NCBI GenBank assembly: GCA_000697665.1
Contig: KL197783.1
Span: forward strand, 20,776-84,775
From: Jaapia argillacea MUCL 33604
Taxonomy: Eukaryota; Basidiomycota; Agaricomycetes; Jaapiales; Jaapiaceae
Direction: 5' to 3'
DNA length: 64,000 nucleotides
The notes under the pieces are model-generated. The model did not search any database. It saw nothing but the letters and a program-made list of their open reading frames with translations, and was not told where the DNA came from. Shown piece after piece: positions 47,101 to 58,362 of the stretch; the stretch's first letter is position 1; every line of letters begins with the position of its first letter. A program made the translations under genes and the position numbers.

Positions 47101-48886
47101 TCCATAAGCCGGGGCTGTCCAGATGCCGATGGGCAGGGGAGGGAACATGGGAACTTGGCTTGTAAAGTTTGTATGTAGCATCGGGAACGGGGACTTGTCA
47201 GTCGATACGAGACGACGATCACCCACCCGAAGCAGGCTATTCATATGAATCTTGATAGGTAGCATGCAAGATGATAGCTATGGGGGAGGGAAGGTCATGC
47301 CGAGACCGGAGATGAACAAGTGTGTTGATCAGAAGTATAGCTGCGACAGCGGGTTGTTTAGTAGGTTGGGTCACATTCCTATCGAGAGTGAAGTGGGTAG
47401 CGAGTAGGTTTATAGTGAGGAAGGTGGTGATCACACGGATAGCATAGAGTAGGTTGAAACAAATGAATTGGTAGCGAAGAAATTGACCAAGGTAATAATC
47501 TACACAAGATCATTTCATTTGAGAGTAGAGATTGTAGCGGAGGCAGTCGTATTGGCAGTGTTCGTAACTGCGAAAACGAGGCTGCGGATATCGAAGCTTC
47601 TCGCGTCAATAGCGTAGCGGAGGTGTAGCGGTAGCAGTAGCGTAGCAGGGATGTTAGCAGCGGTGGCCAAACAGTGTAGCGGTAGCGGTAGCGTAGCAGG
47701 GATGTTAGCAGCGGTGGCCAAACAGCGTAGCGGTAGCGGTAGCGTAGCAGGGATGTCAGCAATGGCGGCGGCCAGGCTGGTAGCGATAGCGGGAGCAAGA
47801 TGGCACTAGTGGCAGTACTGGGCGGGAGGCGTCGCGCTTAGTACATACGTGGCCCGAAACCGAGAGGTTGGGCCAGCAAGAAATCGGGAATGGAGGCGTA
47901 AGTATTGGACTTGATCGGAAGGAGATCAAGGCTGACCTTCATGCGAAATTGGGATATCATGCGGAACGAATCCCCAATGGCCACGCTAGGTGACTGTAGC
48001 CCATCGGTTGAGGGTCTTAGCGAGTCGCTAATGTGTCGGGTATTCAAACAGAGCAGCTTGACGATGATCGTCCGGTATGAGAGCTGGCTTTGGGTAGATG
48101 TCGTGGTGTCTTGAAAGTAGCTTCAGATAGCGGTGTATACACCTTGGGAGGGGTGGGGGAGGCAGGGGGTGCCAACGGATACATAAATCGATTTCGGTGG
48201 TGTCATTACGCTGCGGGAGAGGGTTGATGCTATAAGGCAAGGGAGGTCCAATGGCCTCGGGACTCTAGTGTGTAGGCGAACGGTGGTAGGTGGTGGATGG
48301 TTGGACGATCTAGTGCGGGCCTTTCCGCCGAAGCCTGTCAACCCTCGCTCCTCGTCACCTCTGCCTTACTCTAGCCTACAGTGAGCCCCTTCCCGTCTGC
48401 TCTTGGCCCTCATCTCTCTGGTCTGGGAGCAGGAGGCCTTCCGACCAAGGTTCACGTCACCGGACTCCTGGTGCATGCTGTCCGGATCGCTGTTTGTGGA
48501 GATGGGAGGGGCTGTGAGATCAGCGAAGGCGGCATCCAAGCTGGTGGATGGCTCGGAGCGTAGTGTAGTTAGACGGATATTTGTAGAATATCGAACACAA
48601 CAACGACGCTGGGTGTCGCAGGTAAAATTTTTCAGGATGATGGAAATATGTGAAATGAACCAGGTCGTGCTTGCGTTATACAACAGATTTCAGAGTAGCG
48701 CAGAAAAGAAAAGAAAACAGCAGAGCCCGACAGGCTATGCTGCAGGCTGTAGGCAGGCGTCGTCGCGGTACGATGACAAGAGTATCGTGCCGCGCCTGCC
48801 GCTCGCTCAAAGACTATGTTCTACTCCTTCCCTCGTGCCTCGCTACGTAATAGAACTGCAATTAGGGACGTCTAGTCGTTGAGCTG
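44181..48886. other. 4.7 kb segment present only in the second module
   Basis: Homology to the F-box B/Dabb 1 spacer stops at about 44180 and resumes at about 48887, so this segment is an insertion here or a deletion in the other copy. I found no terminal inverted repeat, LTR pair, target duplication or transposase. Minus-strand frames of 146-176 codons occur (44193-44687, 44693-45223, 45648-46088, 46514-46987), some hydrophobic (MFSSAITLSAVGVFPCIFTL), and an LSARDIVSS stretch faintly recalls DUF6533. I could not assemble a gene. Confidence 0.4.
47624..47776. repeat. Minisatellite, 51-bp unit, three copies
   Basis: Units at 47624-47674, 47675-47725 and 47726-47776. Units 1 and 2 differ at one position; unit 3 diverges in its last 20 bases. 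Each is built from GTAGCGGTAGC-like hexamer runs and GGTGGCCAAACAG. The unit length is a multiple of three, and the minus strand stays open through all copies, giving a 17-residue repeat (WPPLLTSLLRYRYRY). Confidence 0.85.
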
Positions 48887-49202
48887 CAGAGAGAGATTTC
48901 TGCTACATCATGGCATGATGACGTTGTCAGATCATTGTATCGATATGAAACACCCCCCCCCCCCTTCCAGCGCTCAGGAAGCCGCCTTCGGGCCTTCCAT
49001 CCACTCGACAACAGCCTTGAAACCTTGCTATTTTGGAGGGTTGCTGATTCTCCGTGGCCATACAAATGGAGGTATGAATTTTGATACACCGTTTCTCCGA
49101 GTCGGGTCCGGCGTTTCAGAGGGGGCTTGAGTCACGCAGTGGTATAAGGATGTTGGGTCCGTGTGGGTTTGTCGCGATAGACATCCCTCATTCGAACCAA
49201 TC
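48887..49202 (+). promoter_or_regulatory. Dabb 2 upstream region
   Basis: Matches 38130-38373 upstream of Dabb 1, with CCATACAAATGGAGGTATG strictly kept. A run of 13 C residues (about 48951-48963) is added in this copy. Confidence 0.45.
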
Positions 49203-49755
49203 ATGTCCCCCATAACCCGTTTCGTTGCCTTCAAGTACAAGCCCACAGTCACGGAAGAAGAGAAGAAAGCTGCGATACAGGGCTTGCTCGATCTGTACGC
49301 ATTAAAGTCCGAATATGTTTCGGATGTGCAAGGTGAAGACTACTCGGGTTGTGTTGGAATTCTTGATCGCTGAAAGATGTGTTGGAAGTTGGGAAGAATA
49401 ATAACGGGGAGGGATATAGCAAGGGGTTTGATGTGAGTATCAACGGATGATCTCCCAATTTCGAGTTCATCGTGCTCACGGTCAACGGAACAGGTTGCAT
49501 TCTCGGTCAAGTTCAGAGTGCGTACGGATCGGTCGAAGAGATCATGATGTGCAGGAGATGCTCAAATCAAGTCCCCTTTCAGTCCGTGGAAGATCGAGAT
49601 AAATTCAACCCTGATGCAGACCATATTACCTACGGGGTGAGCCTTATAGAGCAGATCGCAGTCGTTCCCCAGGTTGTTTCTAACGAGTGTAGATGTCGGT
49701 GATACCTATCGTCGAGGACCTCATGGTGTACGACTTTGTCAACGGAGAGTATTGA
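49203..49755 (+). CDS. Stress-responsive Dabb (A/B barrel) protein 2
   Basis: ATG at 49203 (MSPITRFVAFKYKPTVTEEE). The exon structure is the same as Dabb 1, with matching splice phases: SDVQ|VGKNNNGEGYSKGFD, VAFSVKFR, SVEDRDKFNPDADHITYG, and a last exon to TGA 49753-49755 (IVEDLMVYDFVNGEY). About 104 residues. Differences from Dabb 1 are mostly conservative, so both copies look functional. Role as for Dabb 1. Confidence 0.8.
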
Positions 49756-50051
49756 GGCCGGTGCAGAGCAGCCGTACGTGGAGATGGGTCTTGTTCTGAA
49801 GTCGGCTTGCTAAGAATTTGCTGGTTTGGTTGGATTGTGGTGGAAGATGAAGCGGTGGTAGAAAGGAGTGCATTGACTTGTGGGTTATAGATAATAATAA
49901 AGATAGTTGAAAATAGTTCGAAAGAGTGTGGATGCTCGCATGCATTGCGCGGTCATCGATGGTCACTACGCATCGCGATGGTGTGAACATGAGAATGACG
50001 AACAGGGGAAACAAAAAAGAAAAGATGGGACGTACTTCGGGGTTCAGGCGC

Positions 50052-51379
50052 TTAGAGGTAAGCCTCGACGCAGCGACAAGCATAACAGCATTGGGCCGGG
50101 TAGAATATCTCTAAATCGAGATCCTCGTCATCTGAAGGGAGATATTCGTCGGAGGAGCTGGTTTCGGAGAGACCGTCGGAACAGTCGGAAGTGGAATACT
50201 CTGAATATTCATGAGAGGGAGAGGGGCTGGGTTCGCGATCGTAATAGATGTACCCAGGGCATCCGATGTCGAGGATATCATAGGTCTATCCATGGATTAT
50301 CAAGACCACTAGTAGACCAGGGATAGAGGCGAACGCACCGTATCAAAACCAAATCGAGATTTGACGTTCACGATGATATCGTGGAGAGTTTTCCTCCGCT
50401 CCTCTTTTCTGCGTTGCTTCTCCTCGGCCTTCCGTTGTTTGATAAGAAATCCTTCGACGAGGTCTTCTTCAAGTTGCAAAGCCCAACTGACACGATGACC
50501 CTTCACAGAACGTGACGGCGAAGGTGAACGAGAAGGCTGTTTGAGGATCGATTTCGGAAGCGTGGAGGATGAATAGGATGAAGAAGGAGAGGAGTGAGAA
50601 GAGGTGGAGGTCGTGGAGAGCGTGCTGCCCTTTCGACAGCGGGTACGGAAGGGGATGAGGGTTGTGATGTTGGGAATTTTCATGCGGAGAGGGGGGGGCA
50701 AAGGCAAGATGCGCCTTACGGAGACCGTTTGGATGGGTTCAGGGGTGAGTTTCGGCTCCGGCTAAACATAACGGACGAGTCAGTTATGGTTTGGTGTACT
50801 GGAGAATGTCGAGATTTACCTCGGGTTCCGGCTCGGGAGCTGGGCGCGGTGCTACGAGTTTGTATTTTATGAGGGCAGTCTCGACCACCTGAGAAAGGAA
50901 TCAAGGGAGAAGCGTAAGGGTCAGAAACCGTCGATATCATTTCCAGAGAATAAAGTCACCATTTGCGTGTAGGTTTGGGCGTGCTAAGGCAAGATGAAAG
51001 GTAAATCACAAAGATATCACGAAGGAGTCCTTGCGAGTCTCACTTTTGTTTGATTGGGATGGATCTCCCAATACTCTCTCGCATCGACGTAAGCTTGAGC
51101 GAGCACTTCGAAGCTGTCGGGCCCTGCCTCCGGTTCGGGTTCTTCGACAGGCATGCTCTTCAGCGGAAAACTTGTTTTCTCAAAGAGTACCTCGTCGGGA
51201 TGTTTGGGCTCGAAATGTCGAGCGTATTGGAGAGGCTGGGGCGGATACTTTCTGCGGTTCCAGCGGACATAGATGCTTGTGGTGTCGATCCCGGGAGATT
51301 TGTCCATGGTGGATCGCCAGGCGTCGTCAGCTGGAACACCGGATGAACCACTGCGAGTAGTGGACTTGGTGCTTGACAT
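50052..51379 (-). CDS. Unknown 361-residue protein with SILK and RVSW (PP1-docking) motifs
   Basis: ATG at 51379 (MSSTKSTTRSGSSG). Five or six exons all join in phase 0: the first to ...HPNQTK (about 51044), then HAQTYTQM, VVETALIKYKL...PEPEPE, a long exon (about 50780-50345) and a tail exon from TYDILDIGCPG to the TAA at 50052-50054. Residues 186-210 are Ser-rich, SILK is at 214-217 and RVSW at 233-236, followed by a Lys/Glu/Arg-rich helix (about 250-270, RKAEEKQRRKEERRK) and an acidic Ser-rich tail ending in a Cys cluster (CCYACRC). SILK followed by an RVxF/W site is how several PP1 regulators, including inhibitor-2 and KNL1/Spc105 types, hold the phosphatase. No known domain is visible otherwise. 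Confidence 0.7.
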
Positions 51380-52302
51380 GATGTAGGGAGTGTAATGGAT
51401 ACCCTGTCTTTCGATAGTTTGACAATGCAACGGTAAGACGGCGGCACCTGGACTCGACCGACGAGGCGTAAACGGTGGTGTCGCGAGGGTAAGGTGGTGA
51501 TTTATTTGTTGACAACGTGGGTTTTCTACCTCAAAGCAAGTTATCGCGGGGTGACCTTGAATCGGAAGGCTTTGAGAGATGGTTCAAGCGTAGGGGAGTG
51601 GTGTCGCAAGTAGTGTCCTGTATCGGTGAGGGTACGATAGGAAGGGCCGGCATTTTGAACCAAGATCGAGGGTACACAGGCAAACTCCGCGAGTGGTTCA
51701 GTCCACAGAACCACGCGGCCACTGCATTGTTTTGAGCCACTTGAGAGGAATTCGGTCCGCAGGGGTGCGATGGCAGAACAATGGGAGGGACATGTCCGGA
51801 AATTTACGAGGCAAGACTCTGAGCACGCAGGGGTTATTGCGGAGGCTCGAGGCTCTCACAGCTCAGCCTCCCATAACAGCAGTATGCAGGTCGATTGGCA
51901 TGACAGATGGTCAAAAAAGCTATGGAAGCCCGTTAAACATGATGATTATTCACTAGATCAACAACCAGTTTGAACACCGAGACTGTTTCACTTCGACCCT
52001 TGCCACTGAGCGTTGGCCCAGCGGCGAGGGAGACCAGTGGTAGCGGTCCGAGCGAGGGGACACACTACTAGGATGATTCTTGGGATTCATTCCGTCGTCA
52101 GTTAGACCCGTCACAGTCTGATATCGTTGACGGAAGGCTTGAGTTCTGCATGCATTGAATATTGAAGTCGGACTCAGACTCGGAGGACGATGGAGGTGAT
52201 TGTCGGAGTTTGGGTCGTCAATTTGAAATGTCGCGTCCACAGCCGAGGCGCGTCACACAAGTATTGTTCGACGCGTCCACCCTTTTCCCAACCTCCATCA
52301 TC
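51380..52302. other. 0.9 kb divergent spacer, SILK gene to F-box D
   Basis: Holds the promoters of two divergent genes. Open frames up to 95 codons on both strands are short, overlapping and featureless. Confidence 0.4.
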
Positions 52303-55203
52303 ATGGTGAAAACTCGTCGACAATCGGGAAAAGTTTCCGTACCAAATCTTGCGACAAGTAGTAAGCAAGGCCAAAAATCTGAAGATGAGGGGGACGAGGC
52401 ATGGGCTTCAAACTTGAGCGAACCGGAAGGCGAGGAGGATGAAGGTACTCCTATCCAAATCAGTTTTGACATTGACAATCGGTATTCAGATTGACTTCAC
52501 TTCTAGCTGGAAGTAACGGTAGACCAGCCAAGAAACGTCGCAAAATTGCTGCCTCTTCTACACCCGCTCCTCTCGTCAAGAAGGCACTGCGCAAGAAAGG
52601 CAAACTGAGCAATCTCCCTCAAATGCCTCTAGACATCCTTTTCGAGGTTCATTTCTGCCACATCGTATCTCCTCTTGACCTCATTCTATACAACCCATCG
52701 TCTCAGATCTTTGGCCATCTAGGACCGAAAGACCTGCTAAACCTGTCCCGCACTTCCGTTGACCTCTCCCAAACTCTCCTATCCAGAGGGTCCGTAGGCC
52801 TGTGGAAATCAGCTCGCATCCTCCTGGATGCACCTGAATGCCCCGCAGGAATGTCAGAGCCGGCTTGGACCGATCTACTTTTCGGATCTGGTTGTCAGGT
52901 CAGTACTACATCTCATCAGATCTAGACTCAATCATCTAATGTTAAACTTAGGAATGTGGAACAAAAGGCGTAACACAAGCCGACTTCTCAATCCGGCGTC
53001 GAGCGTGTAACAAGTGTAGACGAGATTGGTGCGTTCCATCCCTCTTGCATCGATTCTCTTCACCTACTCTTTGAGTCCTTGTGTTTTGTGATTTCTCGGT
53101 ATCCAATTACTCACAATCCGCTCTCAGCTTGGTTTCCATCCTTCGCTTCAAAAGTGGATATCTTGAATTCGATCGAGATATCCCCAAACTACTTCCCCAC
53201 ACATCAACCATCACCTGTGCGTTGTTCCCTTACTCTAATTTATCTTCCAGCTACTATTTCTCATCTGAGCTTTGCCCCCTTGTCATCCAACATAGCCGGT
53301 CAGAAGGGCAGTCGCTCCGACTACTACTGGGAGGAGGATATATTTTCTATGAACCAAAAACTGCAGGATTTGGCGAAAGGCATCAACGCAGAGGAGACGA
53401 TTAAAGCATTTAAGGCGGAAAGGGTTGCGGAAGCAAGCGCCATTATGGAGGTGCTTTTTCTTCCTCCCATCTCCGTCCCTAACCCGTGAACTGACTATCG
53501 AGTGCTGGGTCTCAAACAGAACGCCCATCAACTACGCCGTTGGGTTGAGCGTAAAGCCGAGAAACTCAAAGTCGAGCTGAAAAACATCGGTAGGAATCGG
53601 AACGCAGAGTGAGTTTGGATCTCTTCCACATTTTTCATTCATTGCATGTCTGTCCGTTTTCTGATGCTCGCAAAATAGTATCGTAGCTCGCTTCGTGGCC
53701 CTTGGGTGGGAACAACCTGAGGTAGCCCGTCTCCAGCAACAGTTACAACATGAACCCCGCAACAACACCGAACTGACTGATCGAGGTCAGCTCCTCCTCT
53801 TGTTCCTCGCCCTGCGGTTCCTCTCATCACTTACACTGACCTTCGGTTTGGACTTGATCATCATTTTTCTAGGGTTTGCATCAATCAAAAAACGACTAGA
53901 GGGACTCCTCCAAGGTTGGAAGGAAGAGCGACTCGCCCTGGAAGCCAGGCGCCGTTTCGGAAACCGCAAAGCCCTTCTTCGTTCCCTCTACGACAAATAT
54001 CTCACCACTTCTGTCTTGAAGCCTCTGGAATGGGCAAGATCGCCACAGTATTTTGATATCCTCTTGGTGGAGCCGTTCAAGAACCTCCTCCATACAGATC
54101 CAGGTGTCGAGCTTACCGAACCCGATTGTGCTGATGCTATTGCGATGCTTCCAGCGTTGCTTGATGAATGGAGGAAGAGGAAGAGAGCCGATGTGGAAGC
54201 TTTAATGGATGTCAAGGTCGACCTTTCCAGTCATGGTGCTCCAGAGTCGAACGCACCTCAGACGATTCGGCCAGAGTTGGCAGTTTTCGAATGTGGAAAC
54301 CGCCGCTGCCGACGATCCTCCGACAAGGGTAACGCCATCGTCAGTTTTAATAGTGCAGTCTCGCATGATTGTCATCTACGTGACGACGTTGATCTCGAAA
54401 CGCACCTCGAGTTCAGTGTACGGGGCTCTGCCGCTGCTGCTTCCTTCTTGCCATTACTTGGCCTCGCTCCCGAGACGACCCCCGAAGAACTGGATGACCT
54501 CGACCTGCGTCTTCTCTGCGATCATTGTCCGACAATCGCGGAGGGAAGAACGTGGGGGAAGAATGCATACAAATGGAGACAATGTGTTCGTGCATGTTTT
54601 CTTGTCTCTACAATGCTACTTTTAACGTTGTGTGGATATAACCAAAGGTTGTCCACTACATGGAATCTGACTCTGACTCCCACCCGACCCCAAGTTGGCA
54701 GCCACTTACTCCTAGCCAAGTACAGTCTGTAAGGAATCAACAAACTGATCCTGGGAAGGGGTACAACATCGAGTGGGTATGTGGACATTGTCCTGGGGAT
54801 CATCAGTTTTGGGGATGGGATTCAATCGTCTTGCACTGTAAGGAGAAGTGAGTGGGCCCTCTTTGTTTTACTATTCGCTCCATTTTGACTTCATGTATCT
54901 TACCAGACACAAGCTTGAGACCCCCAAGGAGCGCGTCGACTGTTTCTACAACCCTCGTTTACTGCGTCCGCAACCAAATCTTGTCTTGGTCCCTGTGGGG
55001 GATCAACGTCAAGGGAATGGGTACTTTTATTGTTTGCATTGCGCTGGGAACGAAATCAGACGCAAACTTGAAACCGTGCAAGAACATCTTCGCGAGAAGT
55101 AAGCCACAATCATCATGTTGTCGCTTTGACTCGAAACTAACCGTACTCTGGCAGGCATTGTGTTGAAGAGCCAGCTCGAGATTTTGATTTCGTTTCAGCT
55201 TGA
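52303..55203 (+). CDS. F-box/Cys-rich protein D (diverged family member)
   Basis: ATG at 52303 (MVKTRRQSGKVSVPNLA), TGA at 55201-55203. The same architecture as A-C at clearly lower identity: acidic segment, basic linker, F-box (LPQMPLDILFEIFGHLGPK), SEPAWTDLLFGSGCQ, ECGTK...RRACNKC, YYWEEDIFSMNQK, IVARFVALGWEQPE, a long exon (53877-54583) with FECGNRRC and LLCDHC, EWVCGHC...LHC, and YFYCLHCAGNEIR, with a last exon HCVEEPARDF. All exons are open with consistent splice sites. It is likely the family's older member in this locus, A-C being later duplicates. Confidence 0.8.
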
Positions 55204-56223
55204 ACCCTGTTCCCAATCCCACCAGTACATCACCTCAATGTGATATTATTATGAACCACTTTGTCGATGCTACATAACATCGAATTGTACACAGACAGTT
55301 GACGGGGTGGAGAGTCTCAATACTCAAAGGATGTCCAGTCGCCATTTCAACTTCAAGCTGCCGCTTATGTCGTCCTATGATTACTGTACTCCCTGTGTTT
55401 TTACTTTTGTCCCTCTAGAGTCGCGTTGCGATGATGTCCTTTGAACGCACTCTGAAGCGCCCAAGATCAACTGTTGGCTTCCACCACCGTCCATCCCGAC
55501 GCGCCCCTCTTATCTCCACTCCATCATGTCCTCCAACCCCGGGCTCTCCGCGGAAGATACTTGACCATTCCACCAACTTCTGGAAGCTGGTGGGAGTGGC
55601 ATGACGACTACATGACTGTCAGGGCAAATATTGATCATCGCGACTTGAGTAAATCTTGTACCAGATTGGTTCGCTTCCCCAAGTGAAGTCCGATGCGGCG
55701 AAGTGGTGCTCCAAATAACTCGCAATTTCCCCGGAGGTTATTCATCTCTTTTCAACATCGGCGACGAGGTCATGACAAGGTTGGTTCTCGGACAGTTCCC
55801 CAACGGGAAAGGCTAACGGAACTATCTCGGCAGAAATGAAGCAACGGTGACACCTACTTAGTGTTGCCGCACTTGACACCCTCCATCTGAGTCGTCGAAG
55901 ACCGCCGACAGGCTTGACCCCACCGCCGGTGGTTTTTCTTTGTTCCTGACCAAAGTTACACGGCCACCCCGGTTTTGTCGAAGTCCATTCGACACTCGTT
56001 CTCAATACAAGTCCACGACTTCCCGTATCATTTAAACCCCAAGTCCTACAGCGCCCGACCGCCCCCGGACAAATTCGCCGATTGGCGTTTTTACACCCGC
56101 TGGATAAGTATACTTAACGTTATGAACTCCGGCCATTCCAGATTCGAGCTTCAGGGTCATAGATAACTGGTGTACACCACTCACTGCTGACTTAGGACAG
56201 GTCTCTCTTCCCCCCTCTCCCAC
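55204..56223. repeat. Upstream region of DUF6534 gene 1
   Basis: About 55740-56223 is repeated at 59160-59576 upstream of DUF6534 gene 2 (for example GGTCATGACAAGGTTGG versus AGTCATGACAAGGTTGG, and ACAGGTCTCTCTTCCC). A minus-strand peptide (CFISAEIVPLAFPVGEL) is similar in both, but nothing shows it is translated. 55204-55740 holds no recognisable gene. Confidence 0.45.
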
Positions 56224-57895
56224 ATGTCGTTCGTTTCAACCATACAATCCCATCCTGTGGCCTTTTTGGCTCCTGGTTTCACCAGCATGTTCATTCAATC
56301 TTTCCAAACCGGCGTGCTGGTGGACCTTTCTGTCAAGTTTTGGCCTCGTGCACATCGTGAAAGCCTTGCCATCAGAATCATGGTGATCTTTGTCTCTGTG
56401 GTTGCATTGTGAGTGTTGTGTTATCGTCTAGACTAGGTTACGGCTCTGAGTTGCCACCAAAAGCTACCAAACAGCGGCGACATTCTATGTCATGTGGCAG
56501 AACAACGTTGTCCATTATGGCGACTGGGCAAGTTGGGCGATATAATGGTCCAAGGAATCCCTAACCATTAGCTATTTAGACTGCACTCCTGGTTGTCACA
56601 TGGCCGGATAAGCTGCAGAATCTAGTGGTGAGCAATGAGGACGCCTTCAGTCACACTGACCGACATGGTAAAATCTACAGACAGCATCCCTGGCGTCTCC
56701 TATCCAAGCCTTCCTCATTCGAAGATGCTGGATGGTGGGTTTTTTTCTTGTTCCAATTGTTGCCACTCATTACCGATGCTTATGTTGGTCCAGCTAACGA
56801 ATAAAAGCTGGCTCGCCCTGGTGAGTTTTCCCTTCAGCTTCTACATTCAAAAGCTGACAGTGCATAGGTCCCATTGATAGGGTTACTGCTAGTCACCATC
56901 ATCGCCAATATTGTTCAAACGGCGGCGATGTTCGAATTGTACTTCCCATCCAACGGATCGCCGCCACATATAAAAATATCGGTGATTTTTAATCACTTAG
57001 CCCTGCCGTTGACTTCCTGATATCCTCAGGATTACAGTTTATTCAGTCTTGTAAGCATCGTCAGCCAAACTATGTCAGGTACGATGTTGAACCTGCGTCT
57101 GCACAGTTGTTGTGGGCTTGGTTTCGACTGCGGGTGGGGACTCCTCGTTAATATCGCAGGTCGTGTCACATCTGACTCCACCAAGTTCTCGACGTGGCAT
57201 TGACGATCATCTGTGAGATACGCACTATGTTGCTGTTCTGTCTCCCCTTAACCGCAGCTGTAGTGCTCACTATCCTATGGCGATCGCGATCAAGCATCTA
57301 CTCGCGACGATTCCGCCGGGTACTCTATTCCTCCTTCGTACTCGTTCGAGCGTACTCCTCAACCCCGTTAGACAATCCGTCGACTGATATTGATCTCATG
57401 GGAAGCAGCCGTCCTGCCCTCAAGCTCTGCGACAATTTCCGTACTCCTGTTTATTATCTTGGTCAGTTCCTCCGGCGCTCAGTACTATTCGAAGCGGACT
57501 AACCTTTCGGTCCGCTAAGGGTAATAGCAATTTCTGGTACCTGTTCTTTCATGCAATCCTTGGGAAGTTATACGCAATTTCACTCCTAATCACATTGTAT
57601 GTTGTCGAGCTGCAACTTCAGCCACCACTCCCACCTGACCATCTTATAATTCAGAAATGCGCGACTTGACCAGCACGACGACCGTCCACCAACTCGGCTA
57701 ACAGAAATCCAGCTCTCCCTCCCTCCTACGGGAATTCGGGACATCGTGAGTGATAGTTCCTAGTCTCTGGCGCGTTTTCCTCTTGAAACATTTTCCGGTC
57801 AGGTCGACAGCGAAAGTAGCGGAATGACCTCTCCAAATCCCCCAATATCGTCCCCACCAGATGTACCTGTCGGGAAGCCGGTGATCAACAGCTGA
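56224..57895 (+). CDS. DUF6534 integral membrane protein, copy 1
   Basis: ATG at 56224 (MSFVSTIQSHPVAFLAPGF). Exons give SFQTGVLVDLSVKFWPRA, FYQTAATFYVMWQNNVVHYG, TALLVVTWPDKLQNLV, SPIQAFLIRRCWM|LTNKSWLALV, PLIGLLLVTIIANIVQ, LISWEAAVLPSSSATISVLL, FWYLFFHAILGKLYAISLL|NARLDQ and a tail VDSESSGMTSPNPP, stopping at TGA 57893-57895. About seven helices and the LGKLYAxSLLxTLNAR end define the DUF6534 family, which is greatly expanded in mushrooms. Function is unknown. The intron after ...VVHYGDW appears to use a GC donor (GCAAGT). The middle (57000-57350) is poorly resolved. Confidence 0.7.
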
Positions 57896-58362
57896 CCTCT
57901 GAAGGATGGTATTGTAATATAACAACGTCACCTCGATGAACAATGGGAAATTCATCGACAAAATCCCAAATGGATCCGAAAATTTGCTCACATAAAATCC
58001 TCACTGTGGAGATCGACGCTTCCAGAACGGAAACACGAGACGATATAGGAGCCTCCCCGTTGTATTTTAGTGTAGTACACTGTGGAATACCTTACTTCGG
58101 GCATACGAGCCTAAAATTACTATTATATGTTCGGATAAGGGAGACGAAGGGCGCGAAGACCATAGGATTTCGGTGAAGGGTTTAGGGGTTAAAGCCATGG
58201 TGGTGTTGGACCGGGCTCGGATCACTCGTCAGGCCAGGAGAAGCTCCGAATGTGGATGGCGAGGAGCCAACCAGCCCTTCGGTCATGGTCAATACCCTTC
58301 ATCTAACAGTGTTGACAGAGTTAACAGAGAACGGAACAGTTGAAAGCCTCACAGACCAGGTA
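57896..58362. repeat. 3' flank of DUF6534 gene 1
   Basis: Matches 61243-61680 downstream of copy 2 (for example CCAGAACGGAAACACGAGAC, CCAACCAGCCCTTCGGTCA). The match ends at the boundary with the Crinkler-like remnant. No gene. Confidence 0.5.

Noticed and set aside
44181-48886. Helitron or TIR transposon
   Set aside because: No TC...CTRR ends with hairpin, no matching terminal inverted repeats and no target duplication at the boundaries I could place.
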